Assembly: GCA_041690255.1 (NCBI GenBank)
Contig: JAWLHU010000017.1
Coordinates: 62,001 to 126,000, forward strand
DNA: 64,000 nt
Reading direction: 5' to 3'
From: JAWLHU01 sp041690255
GTDB taxonomy: Bacteria; Bacillota; Sulfobacillia; Symbiobacteriales; Symbiobacteriaceae
Below the pieces are notes generated by a model. That model was given only the letters and a program-made list of their open reading frames with translations. It had not been told where the DNA came from and did not search any database. This document shows positions 32,601 to 41,638 of this stretch, one piece after another. The first letter of the stretch is position 1. Each line of letters begins with the position of its first letter. The position numbers and the translations under genes are program-made.

Positions 32601-33311
32601 TCATGGTCCTTCGACATAGATCATCTTTCGGGTCATGCCCCCGTCCAGGACCAGCTGCTGGCCGGTCATGAAGCCGGACTGGGACGGATCGCCCAGGAAG
32701 AGGGCGGCCTGGGCCACATCCTCCGGGCGCCCCACCCGCCCGACCGGATGCTGGGCGTGGTCCGCCTCGCTCAACGGCCCGCCGCTCACGTCGATCCAGC
32801 CGGGGAGGATCGCATTCACCCGGACTGTGGGCCCTAGCGAGATCGCCAGGGCGTGGGTGAGGGCTAGAAGGCCGCCCTTGCTTGCCCCATAGGCCTCGCC
32901 CCCGGGCTCCGACATGAGCGCCCGGGTCGAGGCGATGTTGATGATCGCCCCGGCCCCCGACGCCTGCAGCAGCGGGGCCGCATAGCGGGCGAAGAGGTAC
33001 GGCCCGCGCAGATTGACCGCCAGCACCCGGTCGAACTGGGCGACTGGCGTCGTCTGCAGCTCCCCGAAGCTAGAGATGCCGGCGTTGTTGACCAGCACGT
33101 GCAGCACCGGGCCGACCCGCTCCAGGAAGGCCGTGACCTGGGCCTCATCGGCCACGTCGCACGGGTGCATCTCCACCCCTGGAACAGGCTCGGGCGCCCG
33201 GTCAGCCCCCAGGACCCGGGCACCATCCGCCGCGAATGCTGCCGCAATCGCCCGCCCGATCCCACGGGCCGCCCCGGTTACTACGACGACCTTTCCTGCA
33301 TAACGCATCAT
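32601..33311 (-). CDS. Short-chain dehydrogenase/reductase
   Basis: The 236-residue classical SDR has the cofactor motif VTGAARGIG (about 12-20), the acidic patch after beta-3 (HPCDVAD), NNAG, a catalytic Ser, and YGASK with Tyr and Lys. The start of the fold (GADRAPE after beta-2) has Asp, favouring NAD. It lies divergently from the TetR gene across 96 bp and is the obvious candidate target of that repressor. The substrate is unknown. Confidence 0.93.
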   Translation of the reverse strand: MMRYAGKVVVVTGAARGIGRAIAAAFAADGARVLGADRAPEPVPGVEMHPCDVADEAQVTAFLERVGPVLHVLVNNAGISSFGELQTTPVAQFDRVLAVNLRGPYLFARYAAPLLQASGAGAIINIASTRALMSEPGGEAYGASKGGLLALTHALAISLGPTVRVNAILPGWIDVSGGPLSEADHAQHPVGRVGRPEDVAQAALFLGDPSQSGFMTGQQLVLDGGMTRKMIYVEGP

Positions 33312-33361
33312 TCACACCTCCGGTTCTATCTAAGCCGCATCATAGCACGCTGCTTTCCGGC

Positions 33362-33408
33362 TTGACAAATCGCATCCACAGGCGTAGGTTTATGACTGTA
33401 GTCAGAAA
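33362..33408 (+). promoter_or_regulatory. Promoter and candidate TetR operator
   Basis: A consensus -35 TTGACA (33362-33367) is followed 17 nt later by a weak -10 (TAGGTT). Overlapping the start region is an inverted repeat, TTTaTGACT-gt-AGTCAgAAA (33389-33408), nine-base arms with one mismatch. Its last base is the A of the ATG, so the transcript would be nearly leaderless, which fits the absence of an SD. Confidence 0.6.
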
Positions 33409-34007
33409 TGACCTCGGTCAAAGGGAGTGTTCGTATTCGGGAGTCCAAGAAGGATCAGCGCCGTCTGGCCCTGATCGCGGCAGGCATGCAGCTCTTTGTG
33501 GAGCAGTCGTTCGCGAAGACGACCATCGACCAGATCACCGGGAAGGCCGGGTTCGCCAAGGGGACCTTCTACAACTACTTCACCACCAAGGAAGACCTGC
33601 TGGTCTCCGCCCTGCAACTCACCCAGGACCAGGACCTGGAGCAGACCCGGCGCTTCGTCATGGAGGCCGGCACGGTTGTGGAGCGACTGCAGCGGGTATC
33701 TGATTGCGCGCTGGTCTGGAATGTGCAGTATCCTGAACTGGGCATGATCTGGCTCGGCGAGCGGCTGCGACGGGGACTGGCCCAGACCCGAAGCGGGTTT
33801 GACCAGTTGATCGCCGAGGTGATCACCGAGGGGCAGGCAGCCGGCGCCCTGCGCAGCGACCGGAGTGCCGAGGCGATGGTGCTGGAGGTGGAGGGGATCC
33901 TCCTGGCCTATGTGGCCGCCTGGCTGCACAACCAGGAGGGCATGGATCTGACCCCCGCCGTGCACGAGGCCCTGGCCGGGTACGTCACCGGCGCCCAGAA
34001 CGCATAG
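33408..34007 (+). CDS. TetR-family transcriptional regulator
   Basis: The 199-residue repressor has an N-terminal TetR helix-turn-helix (ALIAAGMQLFVEQSFAKTTIDQI followed by AGFAKGTFYNYFTTKEDLL), well conserved, and a variable ligand domain. No SD precedes ATG 33408 and no better start exists downstream, so translation is probably from a short or leaderless transcript. The palindrome over its start suggests autoregulation and joint control of the divergent SDR gene. The inducer is unknown. Confidence 0.93.
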   Translation: MTSVKGSVRIRESKKDQRRLALIAAGMQLFVEQSFAKTTIDQITGKAGFAKGTFYNYFTTKEDLLVSALQLTQDQDLEQTRRFVMEAGTVVERLQRVSDCALVWNVQYPELGMIWLGERLRRGLAQTRSGFDQLIAEVITEGQAAGALRSDRSAEAMVLEVEGILLAYVAAWLHNQEGMDLTPAVHEALAGYVTGAQNA

Positions 34008-34009
34008 CC

Positions 34010-34040
34010 AAAGGCGCCCGCGTCCGTGCGGGCGCCTTTG
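34010..34040. terminator. Bidirectional intrinsic terminator
   Basis: AAAGGCGCCCGC and GCGGGCGCCTTT pair over a 6-nt loop between the convergent TetR and M42 peptidase genes, with T tails in both directions. Confidence 0.9.
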
Positions 34041-34053
34041 CGCGCCTCGAACC

Positions 34054-35115
34054 CTACGAGATGAACGAGAGATCGGCCCCGGGCAGGTCGAGCACGAACC
34101 GCTTCAGCAGGGCATAGGCCCCCTCCAGGTCCCGGATATCCACCATTTCGATGGGGGAGTGGGTGTAGCGGTTCGCCACGGAGAGCGCCCCCGTCGGCGC
34201 CCCGGGCCCGGCCTGGTGGAGCGCCCCGGCGTCGGTGCCGATGCCGGTCAGGATCTCGGGCTGCGTTGTCACGCCAGCCGCCTCCGCCGCCCGGAGCAGC
34301 GCTCGCCGAATCGCCGGATGCGCCAGGAGCGAGTTGTCCATGATCTTGATCCCCGGCCCCTCGCCCAGCCTCAGATGGCGTGTGCCCGTATCGGGCGTGT
34401 CGTCTGCGGCGGTCATGTCGATCGCGAGAGCCACATCCGCCTGGATCGCCTGCCCTGCCGTCCGGGCACCCCGTAGCCCAACCTCCTCCTGCACGGAGAA
34501 GACGGCGTAGAGATCCCCGGCCAGCTCCACCTCCCGCAGCTCCTCCAGCAGGTGGAGTTGCAGGGCGCAGCCGGCGCGGTCGTCCAGGCCGTGAGCGATG
34601 TACCGCCCCGTGTTCAGCCCGACCTCTGCCAACTCGCCCACATAGCCGACCGGGTCGCCCACGGAGACCCCCATGGCCCGCACATCGTCGGCATTTCGGG
34701 CGCCAATGTCGATATACATTTCGGTGTGCTTCACGACCCGCTCCCGGTCCCCGACCGAGAGGTGGGCCGACTTGCAGCCGATCACGCCCATCAGCCGGCC
34801 CTTGGCCCCCCGGACCCAGACCCGTTGGGCCAGTAGAATCCGGTCATCGTGGCCGCCCAGCTTCTCAAAGCGCAGGTAGCCGTCGGGGTCGATCCGCCGG
34901 ACGATGAAGCCGATCTCATCCATATGGGCGGAGATGACGAGAGAGGGGCCTGTGCCCTTCCCCTTCCGATGGGCAATCACGTTGCCCAGGGCGTCCACCC
35001 GGACCTCATCGGCCAGATGCTCCAGCTTACGGACCAGGTGGCGGGCGACATCCTCCTCCTGACCGCTGGGGCCCGTCAGGTTGACCAGATCACGCAGATG
35101 ATCGAGCAGCGCCAA
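34054..35115 (-). CDS. M42-family metallo-aminopeptidase
   Basis: The 353-residue binuclear zinc or cobalt aminopeptidase belongs to the tetrahedral (TET/FrvX/PepA) family. Metal and catalytic residues are visible: His in ISAHMDEIG, Asp in HGLDDRAG, the Glu pair in VQEEVGLRG, Asp in AIDMTAAD, and His in RYTHSPIE. These enzymes trim cytoplasmic peptides from the N-terminus. Length is normal. It is divergent from the SBP56-like gene and ends against the bidirectional terminator. Confidence 0.95.
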   Translation of the reverse strand: MALLDHLRDLVNLTGPSGQEEDVARHLVRKLEHLADEVRVDALGNVIAHRKGKGTGPSLVISAHMDEIGFIVRRIDPDGYLRFEKLGGHDDRILLAQRVWVRGAKGRLMGVIGCKSAHLSVGDRERVVKHTEMYIDIGARNADDVRAMGVSVGDPVGYVGELAEVGLNTGRYIAHGLDDRAGCALQLHLLEELREVELAGDLYAVFSVQEEVGLRGARTAGQAIQADVALAIDMTAADDTPDTGTRHLRLGEGPGIKIMDNSLLAHPAIRRALLRAAEAAGVTTQPEILTGIGTDAGALHQAGPGAPTGALSVANRYTHSPIEMVDIRDLEGAYALLKRFVLDLPGADLSFIS

Positions 35116-35240
35116 ATCCTTCGTCCTCCTAAAAGAGTAGTTGGCTGAAGGATAGCATGCCCAGCATTTCGGTACAACCGTTGATTATTCAGACAATGTT
35201 GTGTAAAGTCGGATTTACCACGATGAAGGGGGTTATGCAG

Positions 35241-36611
35241 ATGCTCAGGCCAGATCCGACCTTCTACCCGTCCGCACGGGCCGCCATGGATGCACCGCCG
35301 GAGGAGTTGGCTTACGTGGCCCTGGTCCGGCCGGACCGGCTCGCCGTGGTCGATGTGAACCCGGATTCGCCCACCTATGGCAAGGTGGTGGGGAGCCTCG
35401 ACATGCCCGGAGCCGGTCAGGACGAACTGCACCACTTCGGCTGGAACGCCTGCTCCTCGGCCCTCTGCCCCACCGCACCCCATCCCCATTTGGAGCGGCG
35501 GTACCTGATCGTGCCGGGTCTCCGCTCCTCCCGCATCTACGTGGTGGACACCAAGCCGGATGCCCGGCAGCCGAAGATCATCAAGACCCTGGAGCCCGAT
35601 GATGTGATGCGCCGGACCGGCTACAGCCGGCCGCACACGATCCACTGCGGTCCGTCGGGAATCTACGTGAGCGCGATCGGAGCGGCCCATTCGGACGATG
35701 GCCCCGGCGGCATCTTCCTCATGGATCATAACAGTTTCGAGCCGCTGGGCCAGTTCGAGATCGACCGGGGGCCGCAGTACCTGGGCTACGACTTCTGGTG
35801 GCATATCGCCCACGATGTGATCGTGACCAGCGAGTGGGGGCGCCCCCGCCACTTCGAGGACGGGCTGGATGTGAACGCCCTCATGCAGCGGCAGTTCGGT
35901 CACAAGCTCCACTTCTTCGACAGCCGGAGCCGCAAGCATATCCAGGAGGTGGACCTGGGAGACCAGCACCAGATGGTCCTGGAGCTCCGCCCGGCCCACG
36001 ACCCGACCAAGCTCTACGGCTTCGTGGGCGTCGTGGTCGACCTGGAGAACCTGGCCAGCTCGATCTGGACCTGGTACCGGGAGGGCGATCAGTTCAAGGT
36101 GAAGAAGATCATCGAGATCCCAGCCCAGCCGGCCAGCGGGGCCGACCTGCCGCCGATCATCCAGCCCTTCTCGGCCGTGCCGCCGCTCGTGACGGACATC
36201 GGGCTTTCGCTGGATGACCGCTTCCTGTACGCCGCCTGCTGGGGGACCGGGGAGTTGCATCAGTACGATGTATCCGATCCGTTCCACCCCAAGCATACCG
36301 CCACGGTGAAGCTGGGCGGGATCGTCAGCCGGACGCCGCACCCGTCGGGGCAAACGTTCGCCGGCGGTCCGCAGATGATCGAGATCAGCCGCGACGGGCG
36401 CCGGGTCTACGCCACCAACTCGCTCTACACGTCATGGGATGACCAGTTCTACCCTGGTGGCATTCCGGGCTGCATGGTGAAGATCGATGTCGATCCGAAC
36501 GGGGGCATGAGGATCGATCCGGCCTTCTGCGTCATGTTCGATGGCGCCCGGGCCCACCAGGTCCGGTTGCAGGGCGGCGACTCCTCCACCGACTCCTTCT
36601 GCTTCGCCTGA
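35241..36611 (+). CDS. SBP56-family protein (selenium-binding protein/methanethiol oxidase type)
   Basis: Of several in-frame ATGs, 35241 is chosen because AAGGGGG lies 8 nt upstream. The 456-residue protein follows the SBP56 beta-propeller order: ELHHFGWNACSS, YLIVPGLRSSRIYVVD, YSRPHTIHCGPSG, WHIAHDVIVTSEWG, then LYAACWGTGELHQYDVSDP and MIEISRDGRRVYATNSLY. Bacterial members can be copper-dependent methanethiol oxidases. The CSSC site linked to selenium in human SELENBP1 here reads CSSALC, so the second Cys is displaced. It is followed 11 nt later by a membrane-protein gene. Confidence 0.9.
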   Translation: MLRPDPTFYPSARAAMDAPPEELAYVALVRPDRLAVVDVNPDSPTYGKVVGSLDMPGAGQDELHHFGWNACSSALCPTAPHPHLERRYLIVPGLRSSRIYVVDTKPDARQPKIIKTLEPDDVMRRTGYSRPHTIHCGPSGIYVSAIGAAHSDDGPGGIFLMDHNSFEPLGQFEIDRGPQYLGYDFWWHIAHDVIVTSEWGRPRHFEDGLDVNALMQRQFGHKLHFFDSRSRKHIQEVDLGDQHQMVLELRPAHDPTKLYGFVGVVVDLENLASSIWTWYREGDQFKVKKIIEIPAQPASGADLPPIIQPFSAVPPLVTDIGLSLDDRFLYAACWGTGELHQYDVSDPFHPKHTATVKLGGIVSRTPHPSGQTFAGGPQMIEISRDGRRVYATNSLYTSWDDQFYPGGIPGCMVKIDVDPNGGMRIDPAFCVMFDGARAHQVRLQGGDSSTDSFCFA

Positions 36612-36621
36612 GGCCGGGCGC

Positions 36622-37215
36622 ATGCTTACCGCAGCCCTCCTGGGCGCCTTTCACGGCATAAACCCGGCCATGGGATGGCTCTTCGCTGTCTTCCTGGCGG
36701 CGCAGCGCCGGCAGCGGGCCGAGCTCTTCCACTCCCTGCTCCCGATCGCAATGGGCCACGGCCTCTCGGTCGCCCTGGTGGTCGGAATGGTGGCAACCGC
36801 CCGCTCCACGCTCCCGGTCCAGCCCGTCCGGTACGCCAGTGCGGTCATTGTCCTGGGCTTTGGCATCTACCGGTTGATCCGCTGGTACCGGCACGTGGGC
36901 TGGAACAGCCTGAAGCTGAGCCGCTGGGACCTGGTCCTCTGGTCGTTCCTCGGGGCGACAGCCCACGGCAGCGGCCTCATGCTCACCCCCCTGGTCCTCG
37001 GCCTTCCCGGAGCGAGCGAGACGGTGGCCGTCGTGCTCGTGCATACGCTGGTCATGCTGGCGGTCATGGCCGGCGCGGCGGTGATCGTCCACGACCGGGG
37101 CCTCCTGACCGCCCTGCGAAAGTATTGGGTCAACTTCGATCTGCTCTGGGCGGGCGGGTTGATCCTGGCCGGGCTGCTGCTCTTTCTCGGCGCCGCCGGC
37201 CACACGCACACCTAA
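36622..37215 (+). CDS. Polytopic membrane protein adjacent to SBP56
   Basis: ATG 36622 (GAGG upstream) gives 197 residues with about six membrane helices. The first helix contains GAFHGINPAMGWLFAV and a later one has GATAHGSGLMLTPLVLG, which resemble the HxxNP and His-rich helices of the NicO/UreH metal-exporter-like superfamily. A short loop and a His-containing end (AAGHTHT) follow. Position 11 nt after the SBP56 gene suggests a joint job, perhaps metal (copper or nickel) handling or sulfur-compound metabolism. That is inference only. Confidence 0.75.
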   Translation: MLTAALLGAFHGINPAMGWLFAVFLAAQRRQRAELFHSLLPIAMGHGLSVALVVGMVATARSTLPVQPVRYASAVIVLGFGIYRLIRWYRHVGWNSLKLSRWDLVLWSFLGATAHGSGLMLTPLVLGLPGASETVAVVLVHTLVMLAVMAGAAVIVHDRGLLTALRKYWVNFDLLWAGGLILAGLLLFLGAAGHTHT

Positions 37216-37254
37216 AGCAGAAGCCAGGCGACTCCGAACGGTCGCCTGGCCTTC
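37216..37254. terminator. Bidirectional terminator
   Basis: GCCAGGCGAC and GTCGCCTGGC form a 10-bp stem over 8 nt between convergent genes. The minus side ends TTCTGCTTTAGG. Confidence 0.7.
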
Positions 37255-37266
37255 TCGCGCACCCCA

Positions 37267-38448
37267 TTACCGCACGTTGAAGTTGATCGAGCCCATGCCT
37301 GTCTCCAGCGTCACCGTGTGCTTGCCATCGCCGATCGTGCCCACAGCGGAGCTGGATGTGCCGCTCCGGTTCATCTCCAGGAAGTTCGGGGCCGAGATCG
37401 AGCCCGTCCTGGCCTGGGCGCTCACCTTCATGCTCGACTCCTGCGGCAGCGTGAGCGTGATCGAGCCGGTCGAGGTCCGGAGGAGCAGGTCGCCCTCCAG
37501 GGTGGCCCGGCTGTCCACCTGGATCGAGCCGGTTCGGGTCTCCGCGACCAACTTGCCGCCGGCGAACTCGTTCACCTGGATCGATCCGGTTCCTGAGTCC
37601 AACTGCAGCGCCCCGGTCACCTGGTTCATATCGATCCGCCCCAGGTTGGTCTTCGCCACCACCGGGCCGGTGTAGTCCATGACGCCGATCGATCCGGAGC
37701 CAGTCTCCAGGTCGAGGCTGCCACTGGAGGCCTGGACCGTGATCGTGCCCAGGTTGCTGTTCAGCTTCAGGTCACCCCGGTAGTCGCGGACCACGACCGA
37801 GCCGGCACCCGTCCGCAGTGTGACCTTCATATCCTCCGGAATGTAGACCCGGTAGGTTGCGCTCACCCCACCCAGGTTTCCCTGTGGTGCATCGCCCCGA
37901 ACCCTGACCGTCTCGCCCTCTTCCACACTCAGTTGGAAGTCGCCCACGGCGGTCGCCTCGCTGCGCAGCCGCAGGACGCCGTGCATGGTGTAGGACGCCT
38001 CCACCCTGACCTCGCTCAGCTTCTGGGAGAAGAGTTCCACCCGGCCCAGGTCAATATCGATCTCGACCGACTTCGCATCACCCAGGGGTACCGAAGCGGT
38101 CTCCTCCCGGCTGCTGGTTCCGGGGCTGATCATGACAAAGTCCTGCGGGTTCGGGATCCAGTGCCGGATGGTAGAGAAGCCGAAGACCAGGACGATCAGC
38201 AGCATGAGCAGGAAGGCGCCGCCAATGTCGAAGCGGAGCCGGACCGGGGGGCCGTCATCGGACCGATCCAGCGCCGTGAAGACCAGGTACTCCGCGCCAA
38301 AACCGATCAGAAGCACGGGCCAGAAGCGCAGGATCCAGCCGGTGTACCCCGGGCTGCCCAACAGGTTGTCCATGAGAAGGCCAGCGCCCAGCGCGACCAG
38401 GCCGATCGCCACCGTAATCCGCCCCACCTTGCGTGTCGTGCCGTTCAT
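37267..38448 (-). CDS. LiaF-like protein with DUF4097 beta-solenoid
   Basis: The 393-residue protein has three or four N-terminal membrane helices (VAIGLVALGAGLLMDNLLG, RFWPVLLIGFGAEYLVF, AFLLMLLIVLVFGF) forming a DUF5668-like module, then an extracytoplasmic domain from about residue 120. That domain is made of repeated short strands with GTGSIQV, SGSLDLETGSGSIGV and RTGSIQVDS motifs, the DUF4097 beta-strand repeat seen in LiaF and YvlB. These proteins sense or modulate cell-envelope stress. Two small membrane-protein genes (38548, 38830) follow upstream on the same strand, although no LiaRS pair adjoins. Confidence 0.88.
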   Translation of the reverse strand: MNGTTRKVGRITVAIGLVALGAGLLMDNLLGSPGYTGWILRFWPVLLIGFGAEYLVFTALDRSDDGPPVRLRFDIGGAFLLMLLIVLVFGFSTIRHWIPNPQDFVMISPGTSSREETASVPLGDAKSVEIDIDLGRVELFSQKLSEVRVEASYTMHGVLRLRSEATAVGDFQLSVEEGETVRVRGDAPQGNLGGVSATYRVYIPEDMKVTLRTGAGSVVVRDYRGDLKLNSNLGTITVQASSGSLDLETGSGSIGVMDYTGPVVAKTNLGRIDMNQVTGALQLDSGTGSIQVNEFAGGKLVAETRTGSIQVDSRATLEGDLLLRTSTGSITLTLPQESSMKVSAQARTGSISAPNFLEMNRSGTSSSAVGTIGDGKHTVTLETGMGSINFNVR

Positions 38449-38547
38449 ACCGTTCAGGAGCCTCCTTCGAGCGTTTGCCTTTCGCTCGGTATGACGTCCG
38501 GTCCCGGCGGCAACCCTTCACGTGTTCACCAGGTATTTTTCGGGACG

Positions 38548-38814
38548 CTAGGAGCGGGTGCCCCAGAGGACCAGCAGTACGCCGAGGAAGACCAGGAGCA
38601 GCTTCTGCGGCTGGACCTTGCCCAGGCTGGCCGCCAGGCCGAGGGCGCTCACCCCAATGAAGATAAACGGCCCGACCAGGCCGAGCATGCCGTTCAGCCG
38701 GAGCATTGACTTTGCGTCGGTCATGCGCAGCAGCAGCAGGGTGGCGATCACCTCCACGGCGGCAGAGAGCATGCGCATCAGCCGAATGCCCCAGAGCATT
38801 TTCTCGTCATCCAT
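38548..38814 (-). CDS. yqhV: YqhV-family (DUF2619) membrane protein
   Basis: The 88-residue protein has three membrane helices and the family signature MDDEKMLWGIRLMRMLSAAVE at the N-terminus, with LNGMLGLVGPFIFIGVSAL in the middle. In B. subtilis yqhV lies near the spoIIIA sporulation operon. Its role is unknown, and here it is outside that context. It is 15 nt downstream of the DUF441 gene on the same strand, so the two are probably cotranscribed. Confidence 0.88.
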   Translation of the reverse strand: MDDEKMLWGIRLMRMLSAAVEVIATLLLLRMTDAKSMLRLNGMLGLVGPFIFIGVSALGLAASLGKVQPQKLLLVFLGVLLVLWGTRS

Positions 38815-38829
38815 ACGGCTTCCATCCTC

Positions 38830-39282
38830 CTATGTCCAGCGCAGCAGCGCCAGCAGGATCGCCGTGAAGCCCGCAGCCGCCAGCGGCCCCACCGGAATGC
38901 CCTTGAAGAGCACAACCCCCAGGATCGTCCCGACCACCATGCCGACGATCACCTCCGGCTTCACCTGCAGCAGTGTGACACCGTAGCCGCTCAGAACCGC
39001 GGCAATCACCCCGCCCAGGATTGCAGCCAGGCCGTTCCACGAGGTGAAGGAGTTCCTGATCTCGAGCCAGCCAACCTCGCCCGTGGCGAAGGGGACAAGG
39101 ACGGCCATGAGCAGGAAGATCAGACCTGCCTCCAGCCCGCGCTTCTCCAGGATCGGAAAGAAACGGTCCAGCCGCAGGGCATGCATGATCAGCACAATGC
39201 CGGCAGAGGTGACGATCAGCGAATTGCGGGCGCCTACACCGAGCGCCATCAACGTAAGCAGGATCACCCGCTCGCTCGACAT
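38830..39282 (-). CDS. DUF441/UPF0756 membrane protein (YeeA/YtwI family)
   Basis: The 150-residue hydrophobic protein has four or five membrane helices. The blocks LDRFFPILEKRGLEAGLIFLL and VKPEVIVGMVVGTILGVVLFKGIPVGPLAAAG are characteristic of DUF441, a family found widely in spore formers without known function. It is divergent from the MFS gene and directly upstream of yqhV. Confidence 0.9.
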   Translation of the reverse strand: MSSERVILLTLMALGVGARNSLIVTSAGIVLIMHALRLDRFFPILEKRGLEAGLIFLLMAVLVPFATGEVGWLEIRNSFTSWNGLAAILGGVIAAVLSGYGVTLLQVKPEVIVGMVVGTILGVVLFKGIPVGPLAAAGFTAILLALLRWT

Positions 39283-39405
39283 GGAAAACCCCTCCTCACC
39301 CCGGAGTCTATCAGCGGTTGGGGCAAAAAATGCCTGCGCGTCTCAACCGCCGGTCCAGCGGGAAGCCTAACGAAGCGGTGAATCCGATGCGGGAGGGATC
39401 GACTC

Positions 39406-40746
39406 ATGTCGGAGTCCAAGGCGCAGGCGGGTCCGAACAAGTGGCTCCAGCTCGCCGCGCTCTGTACGGTGCCCCTCATTATGGTCCTGGGCAACTCCAT
39501 GCTGATCCCGGTCCTCCCCGACATGGGCAAGGAGATGGGGTTGGATAAGTCGGTGACCGGTCTGGCTGTCACCTTCTTCTCCCTGGCCGCCGGTGTGGGG
39601 ATCGCCCTGGCCGGCTTCCTGGCCGACCGCTACGGCCGGAAGCTGGTGATCGTGCCCAGCCTGCTGATCTACGGCCTGGGCGGGGTCGTCTCCGGCCTGG
39701 CCGGCTGGTGGCTGGGGGAGAACGGCTTCACCCTCGTCATGGCCGGGCGGATCATTCAGGGCCTTGGGGCGGCGGGAACGGCCCCGGTCGCCATGGCCTT
39801 CGTGGGCGACCTCTTCAGCGGCGGCCAGCGGGTGACCGCCCTGGGTATCCTGGAGGCATCGAACGGGATCGGGAAGGTAGTCTCACCGATCCTCGGGGCG
39901 CTCGTCGGGGCCTACTTCATCTGGTGGGGAGTCTTCTTTGCCTACGCCGCCCTCTCCGTCCCCTTTGCCCTGGCGGTCTGGTTCGTGACCAAGGAGCCCG
40001 CCCGGGAGAAGGCGCCGCCCGCTCGGCAGTACCTTGGCGAGGTGGGGAAGCTATTCAAGGTGAAGGGAATCCCGCTGGTCGCCTGCTTTTGGGCCGGTAC
40101 TGTGGCGCTCTTCGTCCTCTTCGGCGTCCTCTTCTTTCTCTCCGAGCATCTGGAGAGCGCTCACGATATCGATGGTGTCCCCAAGGGGGTGCTGATCATG
40201 TGGCCCGTGCTCGCCATGTCGATCACCTCCTTCGCCTCCGGTCTCTACCTTCAGAACCACGAGAACCTGCTGAAGCCAGCGGTGGTCGCCGGCCTGGTGA
40301 CCGCCATTGCCGGTACGCTCCTGATTGCGTTCGTCCAGGTGGACTGGGCGTTCTTTACCGGCCTGATCATCGCCGGGGTGGGAACCGGCCTCCAACTGCC
40401 AGGCCTGAACAACCTGATCACCAGCTCGGCCAAGTCAGCCCAACGGGCGATGGTGACATCGCTCTACGGGGCGGTCCGCTTTATCGGCGTGGCGTTTGGT
40501 CCCCCGCTTTACGGCGCGCTCATGAAGAACGGCGAGGCGATTCCCTTCTGGTTCTCGGCCGGAGTGCTGGCCAGTTCCCTGGCCGCCACCATCTTCTTCA
40601 TCAGCCCGGAAAAACTGGTCAATCAGGAGGATGGAGAGAAGAGCGATCCCAAAGGTGGCCCCGGCGGCCAGGGCGGCAGGGCGATCCCGGCCTGGCAGGT
40701 GCCCACGAACCTGCCGAAGGGCACCCGGCGGAATCCGTTGGGGTAG
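39406..40746 (+). CDS. Major facilitator superfamily transporter
   Basis: The 446-residue proton-coupled transporter has twelve predicted helices. The MFS loop 2-3 motif is GFLADRYGRKLVI. LIPVLPDMGKEMGL in the first helix region and GRIIQGLGAAGTAPVAMA in helix 4-5 place it among drug-efflux-like (Bmr/DHA1) transporters. An acidic-basic cytoplasmic tail rich in Gly and Lys follows helix 12. The substrate is unknown. The next gene (GNAT) begins 66 nt later without a terminator, so cotranscription is possible. Confidence 0.92.
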   Translation: MSESKAQAGPNKWLQLAALCTVPLIMVLGNSMLIPVLPDMGKEMGLDKSVTGLAVTFFSLAAGVGIALAGFLADRYGRKLVIVPSLLIYGLGGVVSGLAGWWLGENGFTLVMAGRIIQGLGAAGTAPVAMAFVGDLFSGGQRVTALGILEASNGIGKVVSPILGALVGAYFIWWGVFFAYAALSVPFALAVWFVTKEPAREKAPPARQYLGEVGKLFKVKGIPLVACFWAGTVALFVLFGVLFFLSEHLESAHDIDGVPKGVLIMWPVLAMSITSFASGLYLQNHENLLKPAVVAGLVTAIAGTLLIAFVQVDWAFFTGLIIAGVGTGLQLPGLNNLITSSAKSAQRAMVTSLYGAVRFIGVAFGPPLYGALMKNGEAIPFWFSAGVLASSLAATIFFISPEKLVNQEDGEKSDPKGGPGGQGGRAIPAWQVPTNLPKGTRRNPLG

Positions 40747-40812
40747 GACAGGGAATCAGGCGGCGTGGGACGAACTCTTCCCGGAAGAGGACCCGGGAAC
40801 GGGGGGAGCGGG

Positions 40813-41586
40813 TTGGATGTCGTCCGCCTTGCAGATCTGTGGGAAGAGAACCAGGAGTGTCTGAAGCAGCACCTGGGTGAGTCGGACTCTCGGGCCTTCG
40901 GGGCACGCTGGGTCCACATGCCGACCGTGCCCTATCCACGCTTTAACCACGTGAGCAAGATCCGTCTGGTGGGCGATCAGGTAGATGACCTGGTCGCCTC
41001 TGCTCGCGCCTTCTTTGCGGCCAGGCAATTGTCCAGTTTCGCCTTCATGACCACCCCGGCCACGCAGCCGGCCGACTTGGGCATGCGGCTCTACCGGAAG
41101 GGCTTCCTGACCGAGACCAACCCGGTCATGATCTGGAACGGACAGCCGCTCCCCGCCGTCGAGCGCATGGGCCTCAGGGTGGTCCGGGCGGAGAGGCGCC
41201 AGTCCCCGCTCGTCTGGGAGTTGATCCGGCAGGTCTTCTTCGCCGGCGCCTCATACGAGGTGCTGGAGGCCGGGTGTCGCGGCGTCGAGATCTCCGATGA
41301 GATCGGGGCGGTCAACTTCATCGCCTATCTGGATGGGCAACCGGCTGGTGCCGGCACCCTCTTCCCGCATGCTGGCATGGGTGGCATCTACAACATGTGC
41401 ACCCTGCCCCGCTACCAGCGTCAGGGAGTGGCTACCGCCCTCATGGGCGCCTGCGTGGCCGAGGCGAGGCGGCAGGGCTGCGAGCACGTGGGGCTGACCC
41501 CGACCGCCGCAGGACGGCCGCTCTACGAAGGACTGGGGTTTGAGGAGATCTATCAGGAGATCTACTTCGCCAAGCGTATCGAATAG
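40813..41586 (+). CDS. GNAT-family N-acetyltransferase
   Basis: The frame is open from 40765, but the TTG at 40813 (LDVVRLADLWEENQECL) has GGGGGGAG directly upstream and begins the recognisable fold, giving 257 residues. The N-terminal half resembles a degenerate first GNAT-like domain. The C-terminal half has the acetyl-CoA site YNMCTLPRYQRQGVATALM and the closing motif AGRPLYEGLGFEEIY. The acceptor is unknown. It lies between the MFS and GerMN genes. Confidence 0.85.
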   Translation: MDVVRLADLWEENQECLKQHLGESDSRAFGARWVHMPTVPYPRFNHVSKIRLVGDQVDDLVASARAFFAARQLSSFAFMTTPATQPADLGMRLYRKGFLTETNPVMIWNGQPLPAVERMGLRVVRAERRQSPLVWELIRQVFFAGASYEVLEAGCRGVEISDEIGAVNFIAYLDGQPAGAGTLFPHAGMGGIYNMCTLPRYQRQGVATALMGACVAEARRQGCEHVGLTPTAAGRPLYEGLGFEEIYQEIYFAKRIE

Positions 41587-41638
41587 GGTAGCTCCCCCGT
41601 TATACGGGGTGGAGAAACGTACCGGGAGTGGTCTGTCT

